Assembly (NCBI RefSeq): GCF_001884135.1
Contig: NZ_MAOC01000009.1
Coordinates: 1-64,000 of the forward strand
Direction: 5' to 3'
Length of the DNA stretch: 64,000 nt
Source: Bacillus nitratireducens
GTDB taxonomy: Bacteria; Bacillota; Bacilli; Bacillales; Bacillaceae_G
Both the position numbers and the translations under genes were made by a program. Within the stretch, counting starts at the first letter, position 1; every line of letters starts with the position of its first letter. A model generated the notes under the pieces. The model searched no databases. It had not been told where the DNA came from and saw only the letters and a program-made list of their open reading frames with translations. This document shows, piece by piece, positions 54,213 to 63,285 of this stretch.

Positions 54213-55160
54213 TTATTCCGTAGCTTTTAAGGTATTTAACACGACTTTGGTTGCGTCTGCAATAAGTTTGTCATCGTATTTAGCATCTTCTTTATCATGA
54301 TTAGAAAGTATAGCAAGAACAATCGGCTTTTTATTTGGTGGCCAAATAATTGCGATATCATTTCTTGTTCCGTAAGATCCCGCGCCTGTTTTATCAGCTA
54401 CTTCCCATCCTTTTGGTACGCCCGCACGAATCAATTTATCTCCAGTTGTATTTCTCTTCATCCAATCTACTAATAGTTCACGTTTTTCTGTTGGAAGTGC
54501 ATTTCCTAATGTAAATGATTGAAGTGTCTTAGCTATCGCTTCTGGTGTACTGGTATCATGTGTTTCTCCTGGATGCACTTCATTTAATTCAGGTTCAAAT
54601 CGTTCTGAAGTAGTAACAGTATCTCCCATTTCTCTCAAGATTTTTTCAAATTCAGAGGGCCCTCCTAACTGTTTAAGAATCAAATTATGTGCTGTGCTGT
54701 CACTATATCGAACAGAAGCATCTGCAAGTTCTTTTAACGTCATTCCTGTATCAACATGCTTTTCAGTAATTGGATTATAATTAGAAAGATCTTCATGAGT
54801 ATACGTAATCCTTTGATCAAGAGCTTCTAATGAGTTCTTGCGTAAAAGAGCGCCCACAGCTAATGATTTAGATGTAGATGCAAATGCAAAACGATCATCG
54901 GAATGATAAGCAACAGTTTGATTCGTACCTGTGTCCAGTGCATAAATACCAAGCTTAGCATCATATTCTTTTTCAAGTTTAGCGAAAGATTGATTACCTG
55001 TATTTTCTTGCTTAATTTGAGTAGCTTGATTCGTTTGTTTAGGTGGTTCAGATTGAGTGTTACTATTGGAACAACCTATAAGTGATACACATGAAAGTAA
55101 TACTACAGGCACAATCTTTTTGTAATGTAAAATGTTAAAGAACTTGTTTAAAACGAACAT
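54213..55160 (-). CDS. bla3: class A beta-lactamase III, membrane lipoprotein
   Basis: The protein has 315 aa. A lipoprotein signal with lipobox LIGC is followed by a Gln/Thr-rich linker and a class A serine beta-lactamase. The active-site motifs are STSK (nucleophile Ser), SDS in the place of the usual SDN, the omega-loop EPELNE (general base Glu) and KTG. It matches the B. cereus 569/H beta-lactamase III sequence as I recall it (316 aa), including the MFVLNKFF start. It hydrolyses penicillins at the outer membrane face. AGAGGTTG precedes the ATG. No blaI/blaR regulator lies beside it. Confidence 0.93.
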   Translation of the reverse strand: MFVLNKFFNILHYKKIVPVVLLSCVSLIGCSNSNTQSEPPKQTNQATQIKQENTGNQSFAKLEKEYDAKLGIYALDTGTNQTVAYHSDDRFAFASTSKSLAVGALLRKNSLEALDQRITYTHEDLSNYNPITEKHVDTGMTLKELADASVRYSDSTAHNLILKQLGGPSEFEKILREMGDTVTTSERFEPELNEVHPGETHDTSTPEAIAKTLQSFTLGNALPTEKRELLVDWMKRNTTGDKLIRAGVPKGWEVADKTGAGSYGTRNDIAIIWPPNKKPIVLAILSNHDKEDAKYDDKLIADATKVVLNTLKATE

Positions 55161-55290
55161 AAATTTTCAACCTCTTTCAAGAATATATGGATTTTGTCTA
55201 GGTATTCTAAATACCAATGCAATTAAAGATGGCATAGGGTAACAATACTACTGTAGCTAAAATTTCACAGGTTAAAGGACATCCAAAACG

Positions 55291-55449
55291 TTTATCCCGC
55301 TATTTGTGGGCAGTAAGACCCCCACCTCAAAATTCAGCGGAAGCAAAGAAGTTAGGTGGGGGTCGGGCTGCCCGTAAAATCCCGATTGGTGAGGGCTGAT
55401 AATCAGCGGGAGATGAACAAAACCCCCACTGATTAAAGTTTCACTTTAT
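55291..55449 (-). repeat. bcr1-type repeat, full length (copy H)
   Basis: The 159-bp copy reads TTTATCCCGCTATTTGTGGG...TTTCACTTTAT with TTTAT at both ends. It lies upstream of (divergent to) the beta-lactamase gene. Confidence 0.9.
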
Positions 55450-55519
55450 ATGATTGATAAGTCACGGTTTGGGCTGTTTCTTTTTTGTTTCCACTTGTAA
55501 TGGTTCACCTGTGAAAGTA

Positions 55520-55738
55520 TTACAATACATACTTTTTACTTTTGGGAATAATAAGTCCTTTCTTTTTTTTGTAATACATAAAAATAGATGTCAAACGGGA
55601 TATGTTGTATCCAATCTGGACAACTAGTATTAGAAATACACTTATTAGACACTCTAAGGGATAGATTTGTTCCACTTTAAGATGAGGAAGAATTTGGGGT
55701 TTGTAAAATAACAATGGAACTACGCGTTTTTTCGTCAT
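55520..55738 (-). CDS. hypothetical small membrane protein (72 aa), uncertain
   Basis: There is a single hydrophobic stretch (LECLISVFLILVVQIGY, about residues 28-44) and a very basic C-terminus (YYKKKKGLIIPKSKK). AGAGG, which is part of the terminator-like hairpin at 55741-55770, lies 8 nt before the ATG. No family is recognised; it could be a remnant of a larger membrane protein. Confidence 0.35.
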   Translation of the reverse strand: MTKKRVVPLLFYKPQILPHLKVEQIYPLECLISVFLILVVQIGYNISRLTSIFMYYKKKKGLIIPKSKKYVL

Positions 55739-55740
55739 AC

Positions 55741-55770
55741 AAAAACCTCTACATATAAGTAGAGGTTTTT
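55741..55770. terminator. palindromic hairpin with A and T flanks
   Basis: AAAAACCTCTAC is paired with GTAGAGGTTTTT around a 6-nt loop. It could terminate in either direction; its right arm on the minus strand carries the ribosome-site-like AGAGG of the 72-aa ORF. Confidence 0.6.
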
Positions 55771-55850
55771 AAATTGTATATTAATGAATTATGCTTTTTT
55801 AGATAAAGCAAATCGAATTCAGGTAAACGAAGAACATAGAATACATAATT

Positions 55851-57173
55851 TTAACTAGATTTATTATTAGCTAGTTTATCTCCACCACTAAGCTCCGCCT
55901 CAATCTGCGAAGTCTTCGATGACTCATCCATACGCCAATACGTAATAAAGCTTATCGCGATACATCCAGCTACGTAGAAATAGAATAGTGATTCCATTCC
56001 GATACTTTTTAGCCATAATGCGATGAACTCGGCTGTTCCGCCGAATATCGCAACTGTTAGTGCATATGGTAAACCTACGCCAAGTGCGCGAATTTCAGTT
56101 GGGAAGAGTTCGGCTTTTACAATTGCGTTAATGGAAGTGTAACCAGTAACGATAATGAGGCCGACCATCATGAGTAAAAATGCTACGATTGGTTCTGTCG
56201 TTTTTTCCATAAAGAAGAAGATTGGTGCTGTTAGTAACGTTCCGAGAATACCGAAAGCCATTAATAGTGGGCGGCGTCCAATTTTATCGGATAATAGCCC
56301 TGCAATCGGTTGAAGTACAACGAATATAAGTAGTGCGACAAAGTTAATCCAGCTTACAACTTCTTTCGGGAGACCGACTGTGTTTACCATGAACTTTTGT
56401 AAATATGTTGTGTACGTATAGAATGCGACAGTGCCTCCTAGTGTTAGACCGACTACTGTTAAGACTGCTTTCGGGTGCTTCATAAGAGTGCGAACGGTTC
56501 CTGCGCTTTCGCGGTTTTTCGATTCCATATTTGAGAACTGCTCTGATTCATCCATTGTACGTCGAAGCCATAATACAGCTACTGCTCCCATCGCACCAAT
56601 AATGAATGGAATACGCCATCCCCAAGCTTTCATATCTGGTTCGCTTAGTAATTGCTGAAGAACAATTTGAACGCCTAACGCAACCATCTGTCCAGCAACG
56701 AGCGTTACATATTGAAAACTTGAATAAAAACCACGGCGTCCACTACTAGCCATCTCAGATAAATATGTTGCGGAAGTTCCGTACTCTCCGCCAAGTGATA
56801 ACCCTTGCAATAAACGGGCAAGAACTAAAATAATTGGTGCCATAATACCGATGCTTTCGTAACTAGGTGTACAGGCGATAATTAAAGAACCACCGGCCAT
56901 AACTGTAATGGAAAGCGTTAATGCTGCCCGGCGTCCGTGCCGATCTGCATAGCGTCCCATTAATAAACTTCCGATAGGGCGCATTAAAAATCCGACTGCG
57001 AAAATAGCTGCTGTGTTCAGTAACTGACTCGTTGGATCTCCTTTAGGAAAGAACTCTGCTGAGAAGTAAACAGCGAAAGCAGAGTAAACGTACCAGTCGT
57101 ACCATTCAATTAAATTGCCGACGGAACCTTTAAAGATATTGCCAGCGACTCGGTTAGATTTTACTTGAGCCAT
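55851..57173 (-). CDS. MHS-family MFS transporter, KgtP-like (2-oxoglutarate/dicarboxylate:H+ symporter)
   Basis: The 440-aa twelve-helix MFS protein has the metabolite:H+ symporter signatures GNLIEWYDWYVYS, GFLMRPIGSLLMGRYADRHGRR and LQGLSLGGEYGTSATYLSE. These align closely with E. coli KgtP. It is divergent from a CitS/DcuS-type sensor operon, so its expression is probably switched on by that system in response to a di- or tricarboxylate. Its minus-strand leader has GAGGAGG before the ATG. Confidence 0.88.
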   Translation of the reverse strand: MAQVKSNRVAGNIFKGSVGNLIEWYDWYVYSAFAVYFSAEFFPKGDPTSQLLNTAAIFAVGFLMRPIGSLLMGRYADRHGRRAALTLSITVMAGGSLIIACTPSYESIGIMAPIILVLARLLQGLSLGGEYGTSATYLSEMASSGRRGFYSSFQYVTLVAGQMVALGVQIVLQQLLSEPDMKAWGWRIPFIIGAMGAVAVLWLRRTMDESEQFSNMESKNRESAGTVRTLMKHPKAVLTVVGLTLGGTVAFYTYTTYLQKFMVNTVGLPKEVVSWINFVALLIFVVLQPIAGLLSDKIGRRPLLMAFGILGTLLTAPIFFFMEKTTEPIVAFLLMMVGLIIVTGYTSINAIVKAELFPTEIRALGVGLPYALTVAIFGGTAEFIALWLKSIGMESLFYFYVAGCIAISFITYWRMDESSKTSQIEAELSGGDKLANNKSS

Positions 57174-57398
57174 AATAATTCCTCCTCTTGCTTATAAATA
57201 AAATGATAATTATGAAAGCGTGTTCAATATAGTTGAATTGTACTGTTCTCGAGTTGAAATCTCAATATTATGACAATTTTATTCTTTTTGTACTTTATGT
57301 ACATGGAGATTTTTAATAGTTGCTTCATTATTAGTTTTGTCATAATAATAGAAAAAGGAGATTGATAGTTTTGAATATTTTATCAAAGGATATGAAGT

Positions 57399-58988
57399 AT
57401 GAAGAGATCACGCAAAGTATCATTGCAAACAAAAATAGTAAGCTTAATTATTACGTTAATTTTATTTGTCGTTCTCCTGTTAGCAGGAATATTTGTTTAC
57501 ATTCAGTCCGTTGATACGAAGCGCCAAGTAGAACAGTTAGCTCTGCAAACGGCTAAATCTTTGTCTTTTATGCCAGCTATAAAAGATGCTTTTCAATACA
57601 ACGAGCATAAAAGTACGATTCAATCCATTGCGGAACAAGTTCGTGAGCAAGCTGGTGCAGATTATGTAATTGTGGAAGATCGTTATGGGGTTATGTATTC
57701 ACATTCTAATTCTGAGTTGATTGGAACAAAAAGTAACAATCCATATAACTATGAAGCACTCACTTTTGGTGGCTATTATACACTCGAAGGAAATGGCGAA
57801 AGTGGTCCGGCTTTAATGGCGAAGGCACCCATTATTGTTCATAACGGAGACTACGATCAAGTCGTAGGCGTTGTGACAGTAGAGTTTTTAATAAAGGGTA
57901 TTGAATCTAACATACTGAGCAGAACGAAAGAAATTATACTCTTTTCCTTAGCGGTATTACTAGTTGGAATCATTGGCGGCATTCTTTTAGCACGTAGCAT
58001 TCGTAAAGATACACTCGGTTTGGAACCGAACGAAATTGCAGCGTTATACCGGGAACGAAGCGCGATACTACTATCTATAAAAGAAGGGATTATCGCTATT
58101 GATCAAAATGGTTTTATTACAATGATGAATACGTCGGCAGAAGAGATGCTGCATGTAAATGATGATTATATGCAGCAGCACATTTCAAAAGTTTTACCGG
58201 AATTTAATATGGAGAGAGTACTAGAAAACGATCAAGAAATAGCGTTTCAAGATAAAGTGTTTATTTTAAATAGGACACCGATACTCGAAAATAACAGTAC
58301 GGTAGGTGTTGTATGTAGTTTTAGAGATAAAACAGAACTGCAAAATCTAGTGAATACAATATCTGAGGTAAGAAAATATTCCGAGGACTTACGTGCTCAA
58401 ACGCATGAATTTACAAATAAGCTGTTCGTTTTATCAGGATTACTTCAGTTAGGACATTACAAAGAAGCGATTGAATTTATTCAACAAGAATCTAATATTC
58501 ATCAAAGCCAAAATCATATTTTATTCCATCAAATTCATGATGCGAAAGTACAAGCTATTTTATTAGGAAAAATCGGAACAGCATCTGAGAAGAAAATTGA
58601 TTTTCATATTGAAGGAGATAGTGCGCTTCAGCCATTACCAGACCATATAAAAGTTTCACACCTCATTACGATTGTTGGAAACATAATCGACAATGCGTTT
58701 GATGCGGTGAGTGCACAAGAAGAGAAGAATGTTTCCTTCTTTGTTACGGATATTGGACACGATATTGTGTTTGAAGTGATAGATAGTGGAGCGGGAGTAC
58801 CGACAGAAAAAATCGCAACTATTTTTCAAAAAGGATTTTCAACGAAAGGAAATGATCGTGGTTACGGACTAGCAAATGTAAAAGAAATGGTAGATCTACT
58901 ACAAGGAACAATTGAAATTCAAAACGAGAAAAATGGGGGAGCTATTTTTACAATTTACCTTCCAAAAACATTGAGAGAAAGTACATGA
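57399..58988 (+). CDS. CitS/DcuS-type sensor histidine kinase
   Basis: The protein has 529 aa. Transmembrane helix 1 (about 13-34) is followed by an extracytoplasmic PAS-like sensor domain (35-170), helix 2 (about 176-198), a cytoplasmic PAS (about 215-310), and a SpoB-type dimerisation helix with the phospho-acceptor His in RAQTHEFTNKL. The HATPase has GNIIDNAFDAV (N box), DSGAGVP (G1) and STKGNDRGYGLANV (G2). It should sense a carboxylate outside the cell. AAAGGA lies 8 nt before ATG 57399. It heads an operon with its regulator and a TctC-type lipoprotein. Confidence 0.92.
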   Translation: MKRSRKVSLQTKIVSLIITLILFVVLLLAGIFVYIQSVDTKRQVEQLALQTAKSLSFMPAIKDAFQYNEHKSTIQSIAEQVREQAGADYVIVEDRYGVMYSHSNSELIGTKSNNPYNYEALTFGGYYTLEGNGESGPALMAKAPIIVHNGDYDQVVGVVTVEFLIKGIESNILSRTKEIILFSLAVLLVGIIGGILLARSIRKDTLGLEPNEIAALYRERSAILLSIKEGIIAIDQNGFITMMNTSAEEMLHVNDDYMQQHISKVLPEFNMERVLENDQEIAFQDKVFILNRTPILENNSTVGVVCSFRDKTELQNLVNTISEVRKYSEDLRAQTHEFTNKLFVLSGLLQLGHYKEAIEFIQQESNIHQSQNHILFHQIHDAKVQAILLGKIGTASEKKIDFHIEGDSALQPLPDHIKVSHLITIVGNIIDNAFDAVSAQEEKNVSFFVTDIGHDIVFEVIDSGAGVPTEKIATIFQKGFSTKGNDRGYGLANVKEMVDLLQGTIEIQNEKNGGAIFTIYLPKTLREST

Positions 58989-59007
58989 CAAACAGGGGGA
59001 TGGGCAT

Positions 59008-59685
59008 ATGTTGAAGGTTGCAATCGCAGAAGATGATTTCCGCGTCGCGCAAATTCAGGAAGAGTTTTTATCAAAAATAAAAGACGTAAAAGTGATTGGA
59101 AAAGCATTGAACGCAAAAGAAACGATGGAACTACTACAAAGGGAAGAAATCGATTTACTTCTATTAGATAATTATTTACCAGATGGAATTGGAACGGACT
59201 TATTACCGAAAATCCATGCTGACTTTCCAAACGTTGACGTCATTATGGTTACAGCGGCGAATGAAAACTATATGTTAGAAAAGGCAATTCGAAACGGCGT
59301 AAGCAATTACCTTATAAAACCGGTCACGTTAGATAAATTTGTTCGAACCATTGAAGACTATAAAAGAAAGAAGCAATTATTACATAGTAACAATGAAGTA
59401 AATCAAGCACTCATCGATAACTTCTTCGGTACCTCGCAAGTAACAGATATGAAAAACTTACCGACAGGTGTTGATCCATTAACACTGCAAAAGGTGAAAG
59501 GGATTATAAAAGGATTCGATGAGGGCATTACAATAGAAGAAATGGGAGAACAAATGGGAGCCTCCAGAACAACCGCAAGAAGATACCTAGAATACTTAGT
59601 AGCAACAAACGAATGCACAGTAGAGTACACATACGGCATTATCGGACGACCAGAACGAAAATATCGCATAGGACGAGGACTATGA
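59008..59685 (+). CDS. CitT/DcuR-type response regulator
   Basis: The 225-aa protein has a receiver domain with acidic EDD (residues 8-10), phospho-acceptor Asp in LLLDNYLPDG (about residue 54) and Lys in LIKPV (about 104). A C-terminal helix-turn-helix (EEMGEQMGASRTTARRYLEYL) completes the CitT/DctR architecture. It probably activates the divergent KgtP-like gene and/or its own operon. Its stop overlaps the next start (ATGA). Confidence 0.92.
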   Translation: MLKVAIAEDDFRVAQIQEEFLSKIKDVKVIGKALNAKETMELLQREEIDLLLLDNYLPDGIGTDLLPKIHADFPNVDVIMVTAANENYMLEKAIRNGVSNYLIKPVTLDKFVRTIEDYKRKKQLLHSNNEVNQALIDNFFGTSQVTDMKNLPTGVDPLTLQKVKGIIKGFDEGITIEEMGEQMGASRTTARRYLEYLVATNECTVEYTYGIIGRPERKYRIGRGL

Positions 59686-60656
59686 AAAAACGATTATTAC
59701 TATGTATATGGATCATGACAGGAGTAATAGCTGGTTGTTCTTCGGAAAAAACTCAAACGAATACAGTAAACATAGACAAAGTAGAAATCGTTGCACCAAA
59801 CGTTCAAGGAGCAGGATGGGACTTAACAGCACGAGCGATGCAAAAAACGTTGACAGAAGAAAAAATCTTCACAAAACCAATCACAGTCACAAATAAAGTA
59901 GGCGGCAGTGGTGATGTCGGATGGAAATATACGAAACAAAAAGGCGGTCACGTACTGGCGATTAACTCAAGCTTACTCATAACGAACAACCTACTAGGCC
60001 ACAGTAAACTAACATATAAAGACTTCACACCGCTCGCGCTACTTGCATCAGATTGGGAAGTCGTTGTCGTATCAAAAGAATCGAACATAGAAAACGCAAA
60101 CGAACTAATGGAACAACTAAAACAAGACAAGAAAAACTTCAAAATCGGCGTTGCCCCAGGCCTAGGAAACGACGATCACCTATCATTTGTACAAGTAAGC
60201 AAAGCCTTCGGCATAAATCCTGCCGAACTACAATTCTTCGTCTACGAAAACAAAGAAAAAATTATAAACGCCCTAACGAACAAACAAATAGGCGCGGCAA
60301 CAATGACCCTATCCGAAGCCGAAAAACAATACAAAGCCGGCAAAATAAAAATACTAGCCGTATCCGCACCAAAACGACTAGACCACCTACCAGAAATCCC
60401 AACATGGAAAGAACAAGGAATCAACGTCATCTTCCAGCACTGGAAAGGGATTATGGGCCTGAAAGATATGACGGAAGAAGAGGTTGCTTATTGGGATAGT
60501 ATCATTAAGCAGATGGTGGAGAGTGATAGTTGGAAGGGGATTTTGAGGGAGAGAGGTTGGAATTCTTTTTATAAGAATAGTGGAGAGAGTAGGGTGTTTC
60601 TTGAGGAGAGTAGTCAGGAGTATGGGGAGCTAGTGGGTAATAATGGAAATTATTAA
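59682..60656 (+). CDS. TctC/Bug-family substrate-binding lipoprotein (YflP-like)
   Basis: The protein has 324 aa. A lipoprotein signal peptide with lipobox VIAGC (Cys at residue 18) is followed by a Bug/TctC fold: IVAPNVQGAGWDLTARAM ligand loop, VGGSGDVGW, and VAPGLGNDDH. No TctAB permease genes are adjacent, so it may act as a ligand-presenting partner of the sensor kinase, as inferred for yflP beside citS-citT in B. subtilis. It starts within the regulator stop codon (coupled). Coding-strand composition changes from about 26% G+T (60241-60420) to about 68% (60481-60600). Confidence 0.85.
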   Translation: MKKRLLLCIWIMTGVIAGCSSEKTQTNTVNIDKVEIVAPNVQGAGWDLTARAMQKTLTEEKIFTKPITVTNKVGGSGDVGWKYTKQKGGHVLAINSSLLITNNLLGHSKLTYKDFTPLALLASDWEVVVVSKESNIENANELMEQLKQDKKNFKIGVAPGLGNDDHLSFVQVSKAFGINPAELQFFVYENKEKIINALTNKQIGAATMTLSEAEKQYKAGKIKILAVSAPKRLDHLPEIPTWKEQGINVIFQHWKGIMGLKDMTEEEVAYWDSIIKQMVESDSWKGILRERGWNSFYKNSGESRVFLEESSQEYGELVGNNGNY

Positions 60657-60684
60657 ATCATACGGTATGGCGTATGATTTTTCT
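60655..60684 (+). terminator. terminator of the two-component operon
   Basis: AAATCATACG is paired with CGTATGATTT around GTATGG and followed by TTCTTTT. It overlaps the stop codon. Confidence 0.8.
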
Positions 60685-60744
60685 TTTATACATAGTTTGG
60701 TAAAATAGTAGTAATTGTAATTTATTGTAACGGTGGGGATGAAA

Positions 60745-63285
60745 ATGTTAGAGCAACTCATAATTGAATTGGCTAAATCAACGAAGCAAGTTGAAAATAT
60801 CCAGGGTGATAAAAATTATTTAATTATAAACAAGGATGATGAAGGATTAGACGTTGAGATTAAACTTTCACGCGAGCAATATGAAAAAGAAGAGGAAGTG
60901 TCGTCTTATTTTAAAGTGAGCTTTGAACTTCTTAAGAATGCTTGGGGAAAATTTATCAATATGCGTACGGTAAAGAGTGAGGATTTCGGACAAGTAAGTG
61001 AAAGTAATACGTTCTTGGTAGCTTTCTTCTCACAGATTCTATTTGTGAATGGTATGGAATCGAGAGCTATTACATTTAAAGAATTCCAAACCGATAATCT
61101 ACCAAGTGAAAAATATGATAAAGTTATGCTCTTTTTAGAAGAGATAATGAATGGTACATATAATCCAAGTACGTTACGTGAACAAACGGATGAGAATTTA
61201 TATAGAGTAAAATCGAACGCACGCCAAGATTTGAGATTATTAGGCTTTTTGAATGAATCTCATGAAATGAATGAACTTCTATTAAACGAATATGTTCATT
61301 CGGAAGATAAGAATACTTATATTGCACAGCTAGTTTTAAAACAGGAGTATTTCCGAAATGCTTTATTTGTTCTTGGAGTGTTAGAGAACTACTCAAAGGA
61401 TGAAAAGAAAGAGGCTTTAGTAGATTTAGGAATGGCGATTGTCCGAAATTCATTAGGGGATAATTTGATGGTTGAATCAGTAGCGAAGTGGTGTACGAAT
61501 AACTTACTAGATTGGCTTGAACAAGTAGGGTTAGTTAATAGTGAATGGATTCCATCTGAACAATACATAAAAAAGGATGAAGAAAAGGGCGGTAGTATGA
61601 ACAGTAATTTACGTGAAAAGTTTTTAACTGTTATGGATGAGTATTTACAGGCAAGAACAGAAAGATTTGCGGGTCATAAAATGGGATCGGTTGTTAGGCA
61701 TGAAATGACAACAGAAATAACGAGGCTACCATTTATTGATCATAATCAGTATGTTGTCACAGGATCAGTTGGACAAGGGAATTGGGCTGCTGTTCCGTGG
61801 CTTGCGATTATGAATAAAGATATTACAACATCCACACAGAGAGGGTATTATATCGTTTATTTATTTAGTGAAGATATGGAGCGATTATATTTAACGCTGG
61901 CCCAAGGTGTAACAGAAACAACTAAAGAAGAGATGCAAAAAATTAAAGAAGAGATTCGTGAACAAATACATATGTCCCAAAAGGTAAAAAAAGATGATGA
62001 GATTTTCCTAGGAACAAGTCCAAAAGCGAAAGGATATGCGAATTCAACAGCGGCTTATATTGCGTACGATGCTAATAAAATGCCAAGTGAAAAAGAGTTA
62101 GTAGAAGATCTAGAAGAAATGCTTGGTTATTATGAGGGATTTATTGCTTACAAAGAGGAAGGAACGAAATATGAAATGATTTATGAGAGGAAAGAAGTGT
62201 ATTTAGATCAACAATCCATTATCGATCATGTGTCTTCTTATATTCAAAGTAAAGGTTTCTATTATGAGAAAAAGGATCTTATTAATTTCTTCCTTTCATT
62301 AAAGACGAAGCCGTTTGTAATTTTATCAGGTATTTCGGGTACAGGGAAAACGAAAATTGTTCAGTGGTTTGCAGAGAGTTTAGGGGCTACGGAAGAGAAT
62401 GGACAATTTACGCTTATTCCGGTTCGACCTGATTGGAGTGATAGCTCTGATTTACTTGGTTATGTGAACCTTCAAGGGGAGTTTCAAGAAAGACCGTTAA
62501 TTAAAGTTCTTGAAACTGCAGATGCAAATCCAAATAGGCCGTATTTTGTAGTGCTGGATGAAATGAACTTAGCTCGAGTGGAATACTACTTTAGTGACTT
62601 CTTAAGTGTAATGGAAAGTCGTAAATGGAAAGATGGAAAAATTGTTACGTCACCAGTGCTTCCAGAATCAATTACGAATAAGCATATTATGATTCCATCA
62701 AATGTATATATTATCGGAACTGTAAATATGGATGAAACGACACATCCGTTAAGTAAAAAAGTATTAGATCGTGCGAATACAATTGAGTTTAATACCGTTA
62801 ACTTAGATTATTTTAATTTCTTAATGGATGTAGAAGAGAAGGAAGCTGAAATTGTTTCTAATAGCTCTTTAGCAGCTAAGTATCTGCATTTAAAAGAATG
62901 CTTTAAAGAAAACGAAGATCTTGTGAGAAATATATCGAGCGTTTTAATAGAAATAAATAAAACACTTGAATCAGTTGGGGCTCAAGTTGGATATCGTATA
63001 CGAGATGAAATTTGTTTCTATATGGCATACAACGAACAAGGGAAGTTATTGTTATTCGATGAAGCACTTGATTATCAAATATATCAAAAGATTTTACCGC
63101 GTCTTGCAGGGAGCGATGGCAGAACAGAAGAGGTATTAAAACAGTTGTATGTATTATGTGCAAATGAAGAATACGATAGTGGCAATAATGCCGATTCCTA
63201 TGCGAAGTATCCTCGTTCAGCTAACAAGCTGTCTCATATGTTAAGGAGGTTCGAGTATGATGGTTTCACCTCTTTCTGGATCTAA
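60745..63285 (+). CDS. McrB-like AAA+ ATPase/GTPase of a McrBC-type restriction system
   Basis: The protein has 846 aa. An N-terminal helical region of ~285 residues with no recognised motif is followed by an MrcB_N/DUF3578-type domain (about 290-480; it opens LREKFLTVMDEYLQART). The C-terminal AAA_5 motor has Walker A GISGTGKTK (about 532), Walker B VVLDEMNLARVEYY and the sensor segment GTVNMDETTHPLS with a following Arg (VLDRANT). McrB-type rings translocate DNA or RNA and activate a nuclease partner. ATG 60745 is chosen because GGTGGGG lies 6 nt upstream; GTG 60733 and ATG 60739 overlap that site. It overlaps the next gene by 29 nt. Confidence 0.85.
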   Translation: MLEQLIIELAKSTKQVENIQGDKNYLIINKDDEGLDVEIKLSREQYEKEEEVSSYFKVSFELLKNAWGKFINMRTVKSEDFGQVSESNTFLVAFFSQILFVNGMESRAITFKEFQTDNLPSEKYDKVMLFLEEIMNGTYNPSTLREQTDENLYRVKSNARQDLRLLGFLNESHEMNELLLNEYVHSEDKNTYIAQLVLKQEYFRNALFVLGVLENYSKDEKKEALVDLGMAIVRNSLGDNLMVESVAKWCTNNLLDWLEQVGLVNSEWIPSEQYIKKDEEKGGSMNSNLREKFLTVMDEYLQARTERFAGHKMGSVVRHEMTTEITRLPFIDHNQYVVTGSVGQGNWAAVPWLAIMNKDITTSTQRGYYIVYLFSEDMERLYLTLAQGVTETTKEEMQKIKEEIREQIHMSQKVKKDDEIFLGTSPKAKGYANSTAAYIAYDANKMPSEKELVEDLEEMLGYYEGFIAYKEEGTKYEMIYERKEVYLDQQSIIDHVSSYIQSKGFYYEKKDLINFFLSLKTKPFVILSGISGTGKTKIVQWFAESLGATEENGQFTLIPVRPDWSDSSDLLGYVNLQGEFQERPLIKVLETADANPNRPYFVVLDEMNLARVEYYFSDFLSVMESRKWKDGKIVTSPVLPESITNKHIMIPSNVYIIGTVNMDETTHPLSKKVLDRANTIEFNTVNLDYFNFLMDVEEKEAEIVSNSSLAAKYLHLKECFKENEDLVRNISSVLIEINKTLESVGAQVGYRIRDEICFYMAYNEQGKLLLFDEALDYQIYQKILPRLAGSDGRTEEVLKQLYVLCANEEYDSGNNADSYAKYPRSANKLSHMLRRFEYDGFTSFWI

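Noticed and set aside
23971-55449. Classical insertion sequences or transposases
   Set aside because: The repeats carry no ORF, and no transposase motif is seen anywhere in the window.
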